DNA of 64,000 nucleotides, from NCBI RefSeq assembly GCF_012275375.1, contig NZ_JAAZQJ010000001.1:62001-126000 (forward strand), given 5' to 3'. The position numbers were made by a program, and so were the translations under genes. The DNA is from Dyella sp. SG609. GTDB lineage: Bacteria > Pseudomonadota > Gammaproteobacteria > Xanthomonadales > Rhodanobacteraceae. Positions 24,243 through 33,278 of this stretch are shown one piece after another; within the stretch, counting starts at the first letter, position 1, and each line of letters starts with the position of its first letter. Under the pieces are notes generated by a model. It ran no database searches, had not been told where the DNA came from, and saw nothing but the letters and a program-made list of their open reading frames with translations.

Positions 24243-25171
24243 TCACCGTCGCCGGCTTCAACACCGCGATCGACCGGCTGTACACGCTGGAGGCGCTGGA
24301 GCCTGGCGTAGTTCAGCGCGCCGCCGCGGTGCAGGCGTATCCCGGCGGCAAGGGCCTGCACGTGGCGCAGACCATCGCCGCCTTGGGCGAGCCGGTGCAG
24401 CTGGTCGGCCTGACCGACGCCTTCCACCGCAACCTGATCGCCCGCCGCATGAGCGAGCGCGGCGTGCTGTTCCACGGCGTGGAAATTCCCGGCGAGCTGC
24501 GCCACTGCCTGGCGCTGCGCGAGCGCGGCGGGCGCATGACCGAAGTGCTCGATCCCGGCCCGTTGCTGCAGCCGCGCGCGCAGCAGCAATTGCTGGACAC
24601 CTTGTGGCGCTGCGTGGAAGACACCGACGCCATGGTGTTCTCCGGCAGCCTGCCGCGCGGTTTCGAAGCAGATACCTATGCCGCGCTGCTGCGCCAGATC
24701 GCGCCGCGCCGCTTGCCCTGCCTGGTCGACGCCAGCGGCGAAGCGCTGCGCCTGGCCGCCGCTGCCGGCGCCTTCCTGCTCAAGCCCAACCGCGACGAGG
24801 CGGGCCAGCTGGCCGGCCGCGCGGTGGACACGCTGGAAGACGCCGCCGCCGTGGCGCGCGAGCTGCACACGCGCGGCGTGGCATTTCCGGTGATCACGCT
24901 CGGCGCGCAAGGCGCGCTGGGGTTCGACGGCGCGGCCTGCTGGCACGCCTCGCTCGCCATCGCGCACAGCGCGAATGCGGTGGGCTCGGGCGATTGCTTC
25001 CTGGCCGGCGTGGCGGTGGCGCTGCGGCGCGGCCAGGAGCCCGCGCAGGCGCTGCGCCTGGGCGTGGCCTGCGGCGCGGCCAACGCGCTGCACGAGGAGA
25101 CCGGCTATGTGCAGCGGGCGCAGGTGGAAACGCTGCTGCCGGAGGTACGGCTGGTCCGTTACGACGGTTGA
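24239..25171 (+). CDS. FruK/LacC-type kinase, probable tagatose-6-phosphate kinase
   Basis: 310 residues overlapping the previous stop by ATGA. The FruK/LacC/PfkB-II pattern is clear: MITVAGFNTAIDRLYTLEAL, AYPGGKGLHVAQTIAALGEP, MVFSGSLPRGF, FLLKPNRDEAGQL and NAVGSGDCFLAGVAVAL with catalytic Asp in GSGD. LacC-type members phosphorylate tagatose-6-phosphate at C1, and that fits between AgaS and the class I aldolase here. 1-phosphofructokinase is the main alternative, but no PTS fructose genes are nearby. Confidence 0.85.
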   Translation: MITVAGFNTAIDRLYTLEALEPGVVQRAAAVQAYPGGKGLHVAQTIAALGEPVQLVGLTDAFHRNLIARRMSERGVLFHGVEIPGELRHCLALRERGGRMTEVLDPGPLLQPRAQQQLLDTLWRCVEDTDAMVFSGSLPRGFEADTYAALLRQIAPRRLPCLVDASGEALRLAAAAGAFLLKPNRDEAGQLAGRAVDTLEDAAAVARELHTRGVAFPVITLGAQGALGFDGAACWHASLAIAHSANAVGSGDCFLAGVAVALRRGQEPAQALRLGVACGAANALHEETGYVQRAQVETLLPEVRLVRYDG

Positions 25172-25270
25172 CGACACCGCGCGACGCCGTGGGAGCGGCG
25201 GCGCGCGGGACGGTGTTACGAGGCCACGGGGAGGACCGTGGTGTTTTCCAGAACTGGAGAGAACTGCGGC

Positions 25271-27283
25271 ATGTCACCTGTATCCGTATCCGAACTTCCG
25301 CCTTCGCTGCGGCCTGCGTTAGCCAGGCCGCGCCGCAAATTCATCGCCGTGCTGCTCGCCGTGCTCGGCATCGGCTCCGCCCAGGCCGCGGATGATGCGG
25401 CCTTCGGCAACAGCGCCATCGCCGCGCGCTGGTCGTATGCCGACGGCAAGCTCGATCGCCTGGTGGTGGACGACAAGATCAACCAGCGCCCGCTGGAGGT
25501 CACCGCCCCCTTCGTGCTGACCCTCGCCGACGGCAGCAAAATCACCACGGCCGACATGCGCGCCAGCGCCGCGCCGAAGACAGCGGCACTCAAGGCCAAT
25601 GCCAAGGCTTCGCGCCTGGCCGAGCGCCTGAAGGGGCAGTCGGTGCAGACCAGCTTCATCGACGCCGACGGCCGCTTCCGCGTCGACTGGCAACTGGTGC
25701 AGCGCGAAGGTTCGGATTACCTGCGCGAGATCGTCACCGTCACGGCGCTGAAGCAGGACGAGGCGATCAAGCGCATCGACCTGCTGCAGGCGAAGATCGC
25801 CGATGCGGAAGTGATCGGCACGGTGGCCGGCTCGCCGGTGGTATCGGGCCGCGATTACCTCGGCTTCGAACATCCGCTGTCCGGCAGCCAGGTGCACGGC
25901 AGCAAGGTGAATCTGTGGATCGACCGCGAGCTGCCGCTGCGCAAGGGGCAATCGGTGACCTACTCGGCGGTGATCGGCGCCACCCATGGCGACCAGCTGC
26001 GCCGCGATTTCGCCGCCTACGTCGAACGCGAACGCGCGCGGCCTTACGCGCCATTCCTGCATTACAACTCCTGGTACGACATCGGCTACTTCACGCCCTA
26101 CACGGAAGCGCAGGCGCTGGACCGCATCCATGCCTTCGGCGAGGCGCTGAGCGTGAAACGCCACGTCAAGCTCGATTCCTTCCTGTTCGACGACGGCTGG
26201 GACGACCGCAGCGGCAGCTGGCATTTCAGCAAGGACTTCCCGCACGGCTTCCTGCCGCTGCGCGATGCCGCCGCCAGGTACGGCGCCGCGCCCGGCATGT
26301 GGCTGTCGCCCTGGGGCGGCTATGGCCCGCCGAAGAAGGAGCGCGCCGAGCGCGGCGCGCAGGCCGGCTACGAGATCATCGACGGCGGCCTGGCGCTGTC
26401 CGGCCCGAAGTACTACCAGCGTTTCCACGATGCGGTGATGGAGCTGGTGACCAAGGACGGCGTCAACCAGTTCAAGTTTGACGGCACCGGCAATGCGGAC
26501 AAGGTATTCCCGGGCAGCGTGTTCGACAGCGACTTCGGCGCGGCGATCCAGCTGATCGAGGACATCCGCGCGGCCAAGCCGGGCACCTATATCAACCTGA
26601 CCACCGGCACCACGGCTTCGCCGTTCTGGCTGCGCTACGCCGATTCGATCTGGCGCGACGGCGAGGACGACGACCTCACCGGCGTGGGCAGCAAGCGCGA
26701 GCGCTGGATCACTTACCGCGACCGCGAGACCTACCGCAATATCGTGGTCAAGGGGCCGCTGTTCCCGCTCAATTCGCTGATGCTCCACGGCATCATCTAT
26801 GCGAAGGAAAACCGCAACCTCGGCAGCGATCCGGGCCACGACTTCGCCAGCGAAGTGCGCTCGTACTTCGCCACCGGCACCCAGCTGCAGGAGCTCTACA
26901 TCACGCCCACGCTGCTGACCGAAGCGGACTGGGACGCGCTGGCCGAGGCCGCGCGCTGGGCGCGCGACAACGCCGACGTGCTGCGCGATTCGCACTGGAT
27001 CGGCGGCGACCCGGGACGCCTGGACGTGTACGGCTGGGGCGCGTGGTCGCCGAAGAAATCCATCGTCACCTTGCGCAATCCGGATGCGCAGCCGCAGACG
27101 GCCGTGCTCGACCTGGCCCGGCAACTGCAGCTGCCGGCCGATGCCGCGCGCAACTTCAGCGTGCGCGACGTATGGAAGACCGGCGGCGGGCAGGTGCCCG
27201 CTTCGCTCGATGCCGACCACGCGGCGACGGTGCAGCTGGCGCCGTTCGAAGTGCTGACGCTGGAACTGACACCCACGCGCTGA
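25271..27283 (+). CDS. exported clan GH-D glycosidase (GH36/GH27-like)
   Basis: 670 residues from the ATG at 25271. GTG starts near 25238-25241 with GGGGAGG are possible alternatives. The signal peptide is RRKFIAVLLAVLGIGSAQA. The alpha-galactosidase-type barrel has FLFDDGWDDRSGSW, GMWLSPWGGYGPPKKE, then the nucleophile Asp404 in QFKFDGTG, and WRDGEDDD where the acid/base Asp is expected. Bacterial relatives are retaining alpha-galactosidases or alpha-N-acetylgalactosaminidases. Placed directly behind the galactosamine kinases, release of alpha-linked galactose or N-acetylgalactosamine is the likely role. It is followed after 62 bases by the GH79 gene. Confidence 0.82.
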   Translation: MSPVSVSELPPSLRPALARPRRKFIAVLLAVLGIGSAQAADDAAFGNSAIAARWSYADGKLDRLVVDDKINQRPLEVTAPFVLTLADGSKITTADMRASAAPKTAALKANAKASRLAERLKGQSVQTSFIDADGRFRVDWQLVQREGSDYLREIVTVTALKQDEAIKRIDLLQAKIADAEVIGTVAGSPVVSGRDYLGFEHPLSGSQVHGSKVNLWIDRELPLRKGQSVTYSAVIGATHGDQLRRDFAAYVERERARPYAPFLHYNSWYDIGYFTPYTEAQALDRIHAFGEALSVKRHVKLDSFLFDDGWDDRSGSWHFSKDFPHGFLPLRDAAARYGAAPGMWLSPWGGYGPPKKERAERGAQAGYEIIDGGLALSGPKYYQRFHDAVMELVTKDGVNQFKFDGTGNADKVFPGSVFDSDFGAAIQLIEDIRAAKPGTYINLTTGTTASPFWLRYADSIWRDGEDDDLTGVGSKRERWITYRDRETYRNIVVKGPLFPLNSLMLHGIIYAKENRNLGSDPGHDFASEVRSYFATGTQLQELYITPTLLTEADWDALAEAARWARDNADVLRDSHWIGGDPGRLDVYGWGAWSPKKSIVTLRNPDAQPQTAVLDLARQLQLPADAARNFSVRDVWKTGGGQVPASLDADHAATVQLAPFEVLTLELTPTR

Positions 27284-27345
27284 GCGGATCCGGCTGTCCG
27301 GCACGGGAGGTGCGCGGACGGCCGGCGATCTTCGGGGAGGTAGGC

Positions 27346-28830
27346 ATGACCACGTTCGAGCGCACGAGGCGCGGACTGTTGAAAGCGGCGGCCCTGCTGC
27401 CGCTGGCGGGTACGCTGGGCGGGCTGGCGCGGGCAGCGGAGCGGGCACCGTCCGTGGCCGATGCGGCGCAGGCGAGTTTCGCGATCAAACCGGAAGGAAC
27501 GGGGCGCGTCGTCAGCGAGTCGCTGGCGAGCCTCAGCTACGAGACCGGCCAGCTGGCCGATCCGACCTTCTTCTCGGCCGGCAATCGCTCACTGGTGGAA
27601 CTGCTGCGCCGCATGAATCCGCGGGGCGTGCTGCGCATCGGCGGCAATACCAGCGACTTCACGGTGTGGAGCGAATACCGCGGCACGCTGCCGCCGCAGC
27701 CGGCGCGCAAGGGCGGGCCGCAGCATCCGGTGATGCTGCGCCCGGAGGCCTTGCGCGAACTGGCCGGCTTTCTGCGTGCGACCGGATGGAAGCTGATCTT
27801 CGGCGTCAATCTGAAGATCGGCGTGCCGGCGATGGCGGTGGAGCTGGCCCAGGCCGTGCGCAAGGCGGCGGGTGACGATCTGGTGGCGATCCAGATCGGC
27901 AACGAGGCGAACAACTACGCGAAGGACTACGCCAGCTTCGAGGCGATGTGGCTGCCATACGCCGAAGCGTTGCGGAAGGCCGGCCTGCCGCTCGGCGGAC
28001 CGGATACCGGCGCCAACTCCGACTGGGTGGCCGAGTTCGCCCGGCGGCACGGCAAGGACAGCGTTTTTCTCAGCCGCCACTACTATCGCGATGCCGCGCC
28101 GCGCGGTTCGATCGGCGACCTGCTCGGCGGCGATCCAGGTTGCATCGAAGATACCGAGCGCCTGGCGGGCCTTGCCGATGCCACGCATCTGCCGCTGCGC
28201 CTGACCGAAGCCAACTCGTATTACTTCGGCGGCCGCGACGGCGTCAGCAACGTTTTCGCTTCCGCGCTCTGGGGCGCGGACTTCATGCTCGCATTGGCGC
28301 AACTGGGCGTTGCGGGCATCCATTTCCATGGCGGCACGCTGGCTTCGGTGGAGGCTTCTCTTGGCCGCGAGGCCAATGCTTCCACCACGGCGACGGACAT
28401 CGCCGCGCGCCGCGATGCCGTGAGTTCCCGCTATTCGGCCATCGCCGGCAACGTCGAACTGGGTTTCCAGCCGCGGCCGTTGTTCCACGGCATCGAGCTG
28501 GCGCAGCGCTTTGCCGGCGCACGCATGCTGCCGGCGCGCTTCGACACCGGCGGCGCCAACCTCGGCGCCTATGCCGCGCGGCGCGGCGACAGCGTGCTGG
28601 TCGCCTTGATCAACAAGGACTGCCTGCGCGACGCCGACGTCGCCGTCGGCGGCCTGGCCGGCTACGGCAAGGGCAACACCATGCGCCTGCGCGCGCCGGC
28701 GCTGGACAGCCGCGATGGCGTGAGCTTCGCCGATGCCAACGAAGACGTGCACCTGGATACGCAAGGCGCGGCGCGCATCGCCGTGCCGCGCGGCAGCGCC
28801 GCGCTGCTGAGTTTCGAACGGATGGTTTGA
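27346..28830 (+). CDS. exported GH79-like beta-glucuronidase/heparanase
   Basis: 494 residues from the ATG at 27346, preceded by GGGGAGG. The twin-arginine signal (TRRGLLKAAALLPLAG) suggests Tat export. GH79 features are RIGGNTSDFTVW, the acid/base Glu187 in QIGNEANNY and the nucleophile Glu288 in LRLTEANSYYFGG, with a C-terminal beta-sandwich ending SAALLSFERMV. GH79 contains beta-glucuronidases and endo-heparanases that cleave uronic acids from glycosaminoglycans or arabinogalactan proteins. It sits between the GH-D enzyme and the TonB-dependent receptor on the same strand, so the three probably serve the same glycan. Confidence 0.87.
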   Translation: MTTFERTRRGLLKAAALLPLAGTLGGLARAAERAPSVADAAQASFAIKPEGTGRVVSESLASLSYETGQLADPTFFSAGNRSLVELLRRMNPRGVLRIGGNTSDFTVWSEYRGTLPPQPARKGGPQHPVMLRPEALRELAGFLRATGWKLIFGVNLKIGVPAMAVELAQAVRKAAGDDLVAIQIGNEANNYAKDYASFEAMWLPYAEALRKAGLPLGGPDTGANSDWVAEFARRHGKDSVFLSRHYYRDAAPRGSIGDLLGGDPGCIEDTERLAGLADATHLPLRLTEANSYYFGGRDGVSNVFASALWGADFMLALAQLGVAGIHFHGGTLASVEASLGREANASTTATDIAARRDAVSSRYSAIAGNVELGFQPRPLFHGIELAQRFAGARMLPARFDTGGANLGAYAARRGDSVLVALINKDCLRDADVAVGGLAGYGKGNTMRLRAPALDSRDGVSFADANEDVHLDTQGAARIAVPRGSAALLSFERMV

Positions 28831-28928
28831 AAGGGCCGGCATGGACGCCGATAGCTGCCGGCCGCGCGCCGGCAGCGGGGAAGGAGCGGTCAATCAATGA
28901 GCCATAAAACGATTGGGGAGTTGCCGAA

Positions 28929-31900
28929 ATGAACAAGCGTCAAGCCAAGTACCAGAGTCTGTGTCCACGCCCATTGAGCCTGTTGATCGCGCTCAGCCTC
29001 ACCGGCGGCATCGCGCATGCGCAGTCCACCACCGGCAGCATCGTCGGCCAGGTGCCGGCGGGCATGGGCGATACCGTCACCCTGCAGAGCGGCAATGGCC
29101 TGCAGCGCGACGTGGCGGTGGACGAGCGCGGCCGTTATTCGGCCAACCAGCTGCCGCTGGGCAATTACACGGTGACCTTGAAGCGCGGCGGCCAGGCCGT
29201 GCAGACGCGCGACAACGTGGCCCTGCGCGTGGGTGCGGCCACCGACGTGTCGTTTACCGAGGCCGCCACCAAGAACCTCGAAGGCGTCAGCGTCTCCGCC
29301 AATGCACTGCCGGCGATCGACGTGACCAGCGTGGACTCGCGCACGGTGATCACCTCCGAGCAGCTGGCCAAGCTGCCGCTGGGCTATTCGGCCGAAGCCG
29401 TGGCGCGGCTGGCGCCGGGCGCGGTGAACAACGGCGGCGGCTTCACCAGCGCCACCGGCGGCTCGCTGGTCAGCTTCGGCGGTTCGGGCGCCAACGAGAA
29501 CGCGTACTACATCAACGGCTTCAACACGACCGATCCGCTGAAGTCGGAGGGCGGCCTGACCTTGCCCTACGGTTCGATCGACCAGGAAGAGGCCTACACC
29601 GGCGGCTACAGCGCGCAGTACGGCCGCTCCGACGGCGGCGTGCTCAACATGGTGGGCAAGCGCGGTACCAACGAATGGCATTTCGGCGGACGCGCGAGCT
29701 GGGAACCAGCATCGCTGCGTTCCTCGGCCAAGAACTTCTATTACCAGAACGGCCTGCCGAATCCGCCGCTGCCGACCGGCTCGCTGTATTCGCCGCGCGA
29801 GAAGAACGAATACTGGATCACCACCTACGACGCCTATGTCGGCGGCCCGATCGTCAAGGACAAGCTGTTCTTCTTCGCCTCGGCGGAGATGTCCAAGCAG
29901 CAGGGCAGCTCGGTCGGCACGGTGACCAGCAGTTCGCCGTACCAGACCTACCAGTACAAGATGCCCAAGTGGTACGCGAAGCTGGACTGGAACATCAACG
30001 ACAGCAATATTGTCGAACTGACCGGCGCCTCCAACAAGCGCTCGTACCAGGGCAACCTGTACCGCTACGACTTCCAGAACATGGTGCCCGGCCGCCTGGT
30101 CAGCCATGCCGACAGCACCAAGAACGGCGGCGACCTGTGGACGGGCAAGTACACCGGCTACCTGACCGAGAGCCTCACGCTCACCGCGCAGTACGGCAAG
30201 ATGAAGACGCGCGCGTTCCAGCAGCCGGTCGGCTATGCCCCGGATCTGACCTACGTGTCGGGCATCACCGCGCAGAACCCGGCCATCGTCGGCAGCCAGC
30301 CGCGCTTCAACAACCAGACCACCACTTCGCTGTACGACCCGGACCGCGGCAACACGGTGACCAACCTGCGCGTGGCGCTGGAGTACAAGCTGGGCGACCA
30401 CACGCTGACCGCCGGCATCGACAACCTCACCGCCGAAGCGCTGAACCAGGGCAGGGTGACTTCCGGTCCGGGCTACAGCTGGAGCTATGGCCATTCGGAT
30501 CATCCGACCGCGCCGCTGGACCCGGGCCTGGGCGTGGGCCCAACCGCGGGCTTTCCCAACGGCGCCACCGGCTATTACGTGATGAGGAACGTCAACAGCC
30601 AGCTGGCCAACGTCAAGACGGTGGAGCATGCGCAGTACATCGAGGACAACTGGCAGTTCAACGACCGCCTGCTGCTGTCGCTCGGTATCCGCAACGACCA
30701 GTTCACCAACTACAACGCCAACGCGCAGCCGTACATCAAGCAGACCGCGCAATGGGCGCCGCGCCTGGGCTTTGCCTGGGACGTCAACGGCGATTCCAGC
30801 TTCAAGGTATTCGGCAATATCGGCCGCTACTATCTGGCCTCGCCGCTGGAGCCGGCGCTGAGCGCTGCTGGCGCGCAGACCAGCACCACGCAGTACTTCA
30901 CCTACAGCGGCATCAATCCGGACGGCACGCCCAGCGGGCTGACCCAGATGTCGCCGCCGGTCTCGGCCAACAACAACTTCGGCGTGCTGCCCGACCCGAA
31001 GACGGTGACGGCCAAGGACCTGAAGTCGATGTACCAGGACGAGTACATCCTGGGCTTCACCAAGACCCTGGGGCAGGAGTGGGTGTACGGCGCCAAGGCC
31101 ACCCGCCGCGTGCTGCGCAGCGCGATCGACGACTTCTGCGACGTCGACCTGATCACCGCCAAGGCGCAGGCGCTGGGCTACAACGTCAGCTCGCTCAACA
31201 GCTGCTATCTGATCAACGCTGGCCGCGCCAACACCTTCGTGGTGGTGGACGACGCGGGCCAGCACCACGACGTGAAGCTCAGCCGCGAGGAACTCGGCTT
31301 CCCGGACATGAAGCGCAAGTACTACGAGCTCGACCTGTTCCTGGAGCATCCGTTCGACGGCAAGTGGTACGGCAAGCTCGACTACGTGTTCTCGCGCAGC
31401 TATGGCAATACCGAGGGCTGGACGCAGTCGAACGTGCAGTCCGACGGCCCGAGCGAATCGGCCGACTGGGACAATGCGCCGATCATGGTCTACAGCAATG
31501 GCGACCAGGGCAACGACCACCGCCACCAGATCAAGCTGTGGGGCTATTACCAGATCACGCCGGAGTGGCTGGTGTCGGGCAATGTGTCGTTGATCTCGGG
31601 TGCGCCGAATGTGTGCCTGGGGCTGTTCCCGGGCGACAACCCGGATCCGTCCGGCTATGGCTCCTCGTACCACTTCTGCCGCGGCGTGCCGGTGACGCCG
31701 GGCAGCATCGGCCGCCTGCCGTGGCAGCGCCAGGTGGACCTGGGCGTGAAGTACACGCCGGACTTCGCCGCGCACAAGCTGGGCCTGCACCTGGACGTGT
31801 TCAATGTGTTCAACAGCCAGCCGGTGGTGAACATCACGCCGAACCTGTATGCCAAGTCCGACGGCACCTTGAATCCGCTGTACGGCACGCCGCGCGTGAT

Positions 31901-31946
31901 GCAGGCGCCGCGCTACCTGCGCTTCTCGGTGACTTACGACTATTGA
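28929..31946 (+). CDS. Oar-type TonB-dependent outer-membrane receptor
   Basis: 1005 residues, ATG with GGGGAG 8 bases upstream. Signal peptide to about residue 33 (GIAHA). Residues about 35-115 are a carboxypeptidase-regulatory-like domain, then a plug (SVDSRTVITSEQLAKLPLGY, NGGGFTSATGGSLVSFGGSG, ENAYYINGFNTTDPL) and a long 22-strand-type barrel ending with the outer-membrane signature RFSVTYDY. This class imports oligosaccharides or peptides. As last gene of the glycosidase run, 98 bases after GH79, it is the probable uptake port for the products. Confidence 0.92.
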   Translation: MNKRQAKYQSLCPRPLSLLIALSLTGGIAHAQSTTGSIVGQVPAGMGDTVTLQSGNGLQRDVAVDERGRYSANQLPLGNYTVTLKRGGQAVQTRDNVALRVGAATDVSFTEAATKNLEGVSVSANALPAIDVTSVDSRTVITSEQLAKLPLGYSAEAVARLAPGAVNNGGGFTSATGGSLVSFGGSGANENAYYINGFNTTDPLKSEGGLTLPYGSIDQEEAYTGGYSAQYGRSDGGVLNMVGKRGTNEWHFGGRASWEPASLRSSAKNFYYQNGLPNPPLPTGSLYSPREKNEYWITTYDAYVGGPIVKDKLFFFASAEMSKQQGSSVGTVTSSSPYQTYQYKMPKWYAKLDWNINDSNIVELTGASNKRSYQGNLYRYDFQNMVPGRLVSHADSTKNGGDLWTGKYTGYLTESLTLTAQYGKMKTRAFQQPVGYAPDLTYVSGITAQNPAIVGSQPRFNNQTTTSLYDPDRGNTVTNLRVALEYKLGDHTLTAGIDNLTAEALNQGRVTSGPGYSWSYGHSDHPTAPLDPGLGVGPTAGFPNGATGYYVMRNVNSQLANVKTVEHAQYIEDNWQFNDRLLLSLGIRNDQFTNYNANAQPYIKQTAQWAPRLGFAWDVNGDSSFKVFGNIGRYYLASPLEPALSAAGAQTSTTQYFTYSGINPDGTPSGLTQMSPPVSANNNFGVLPDPKTVTAKDLKSMYQDEYILGFTKTLGQEWVYGAKATRRVLRSAIDDFCDVDLITAKAQALGYNVSSLNSCYLINAGRANTFVVVDDAGQHHDVKLSREELGFPDMKRKYYELDLFLEHPFDGKWYGKLDYVFSRSYGNTEGWTQSNVQSDGPSESADWDNAPIMVYSNGDQGNDHRHQIKLWGYYQITPEWLVSGNVSLISGAPNVCLGLFPGDNPDPSGYGSSYHFCRGVPVTPGSIGRLPWQRQVDLGVKYTPDFAAHKLGLHLDVFNVFNSQPVVNITPNLYAKSDGTLNPLYGTPRVMQAPRYLRFSVTYDY

Positions 31947-32040
31947 TGAGCGACGGCACAGGGACGTGCCTTTCCATGGAATGCCCATCCGGCCACATGG
32001 CGTGTCCGGATGATTTGAACTGCAGCGGGCGGAGATATCG

Positions 32041-33261
32041 ATGGCTGGTTTGGGGTTAATCAAGGCAGGTTCGATCTTTTTTCTCCTGTGCGGGATGTCC
32101 GCCATGCATGCCCAGCCGATGCCAGCCAAGACCGCGGCGGCGCCCGCCGCCGTGGACGACGACGCCAACGCGCCTTACAAGGTCTACGACGCCACGCCGG
32201 CCATCACCATGGGTCCGCTGCTGCTGGACATGGCCGAGGACTCGGTGGTGATCGAGTGGATGACCGATGCGCCAAGCGACGCCAAGGTCAGCTACGGCGA
32301 GCATGCGCTCGACCATGAGGCGGTGCCGCAGGTCGACGGCCTGGTCTCGGTGGGCACGATGCATCGCGTGGTGCTGCGCGGATTGCAGCCGGGGCGCACC
32401 TATCAGTACCGGGTTGCCTCACGGCGCGTGGTTGCGTTGCGGCCGTACTGGCCGGACCGCGGCAGGACCGCGGAGAGTGATGTCTACAGCTTCACGACGT
32501 TCGATGCGTCCAAGCCGAGTACCAGCTTCGCGACGATGACGGACACGCATGAAAACGTCGAGCGCGTCCGCGCCCTGGCGGAACTGGCGCAGCGCCAACC
32601 GGTGGACTTCGTCGTGCATACCGGCGACGGCGTGCATTACGCCACCGGCGAGAATCAGGTGAAAGACAAGTTCCTGGAACCGCTGGCGACGGGGCTGCAG
32701 GGCCGCATGCCGCTGCTCTATGCGCGCGGCAACCACGAATACCGCGGCGAGTTCGCCCGTTCGCTCGGCGACTATCTGCATGCGCAGGAAAGCCGCTATT
32801 ACTACACGCGCGACCAGGGGCCGGTGCATCTGGTCGTGGTCGATACCGGCGAGGACAAGCCTGACGCCACCAACGTCTATGCGGGCCTCAACGATCTGCG
32901 CGCATACCGTGCAGAGGAATACGCCTGGTTCAAGCGTGTGCTGGCTGAAGAGCCACGGGTGCGCGCTGCGCCGTTCACGGTGGTGCTTGGCCACGATCCC
33001 GCATGGGGTTGGCTGGACGGCGCCGATGGCGAATGGACGAAGCGCGCGAACGAAGCGAAGGTCGACCTGTTCATCGCCGGCCATCTGCATCGGCTGGAAC
33101 GGGTGAAGCCGGGCGAGCGCGGCAACGACTTCACCATCCTGGCGCTGGGCCAGGACCAGATCGCGCGGGTCGAAGCCGATGAGCGCGTGCTGAAAGTGAG
33201 CGTGATCGATCGGACGGGCAAGACCGTGGAGGCCTTCGTGCTGAAGCGGCGGGATAAATAG
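32041..33261 (+). CDS. exported purple-acid-phosphatase-like metallophosphoesterase
   Basis: 406 residues with a signal peptide (GSIFFLLCGMSAMHAQ). Residues about 45-150 are a fibronectin-like N-terminal domain typical of purple acid phosphatases (VVIEWMTDAPSDAKVSYGEH, LRGLQPGRTYQYRV). The calcineurin-type core has the five metal blocks: TDTHENV, HTGDGV, ARGNHEY, LGHDPAW and AGHLHRL. It should hydrolyse phosphoesters in the periplasm, perhaps phosphorylated glycans or nucleotides. It follows the receptor after about 95 bases and converges with the low-complexity gene ending at 33279. Confidence 0.88.
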   Translation: MAGLGLIKAGSIFFLLCGMSAMHAQPMPAKTAAAPAAVDDDANAPYKVYDATPAITMGPLLLDMAEDSVVIEWMTDAPSDAKVSYGEHALDHEAVPQVDGLVSVGTMHRVVLRGLQPGRTYQYRVASRRVVALRPYWPDRGRTAESDVYSFTTFDASKPSTSFATMTDTHENVERVRALAELAQRQPVDFVVHTGDGVHYATGENQVKDKFLEPLATGLQGRMPLLYARGNHEYRGEFARSLGDYLHAQESRYYYTRDQGPVHLVVVDTGEDKPDATNVYAGLNDLRAYRAEEYAWFKRVLAEEPRVRAAPFTVVLGHDPAWGWLDGADGEWTKRANEAKVDLFIAGHLHRLERVKPGERGNDFTILALGQDQIARVEADERVLKVSVIDRTGKTVEAFVLKRRDK

Positions 33262-33278
33262 CGGCAGGTGTCGCCCTG

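Noticed and set aside
28890-32168. 1092-codon open frame on the minus strand opposite the TonB receptor
   Set aside because: Its translation is a His/Arg/Gln/Ala-rich shadow typical of the complement of GC-rich coding sequence, and the plus strand encodes a complete receptor with all expected domains.
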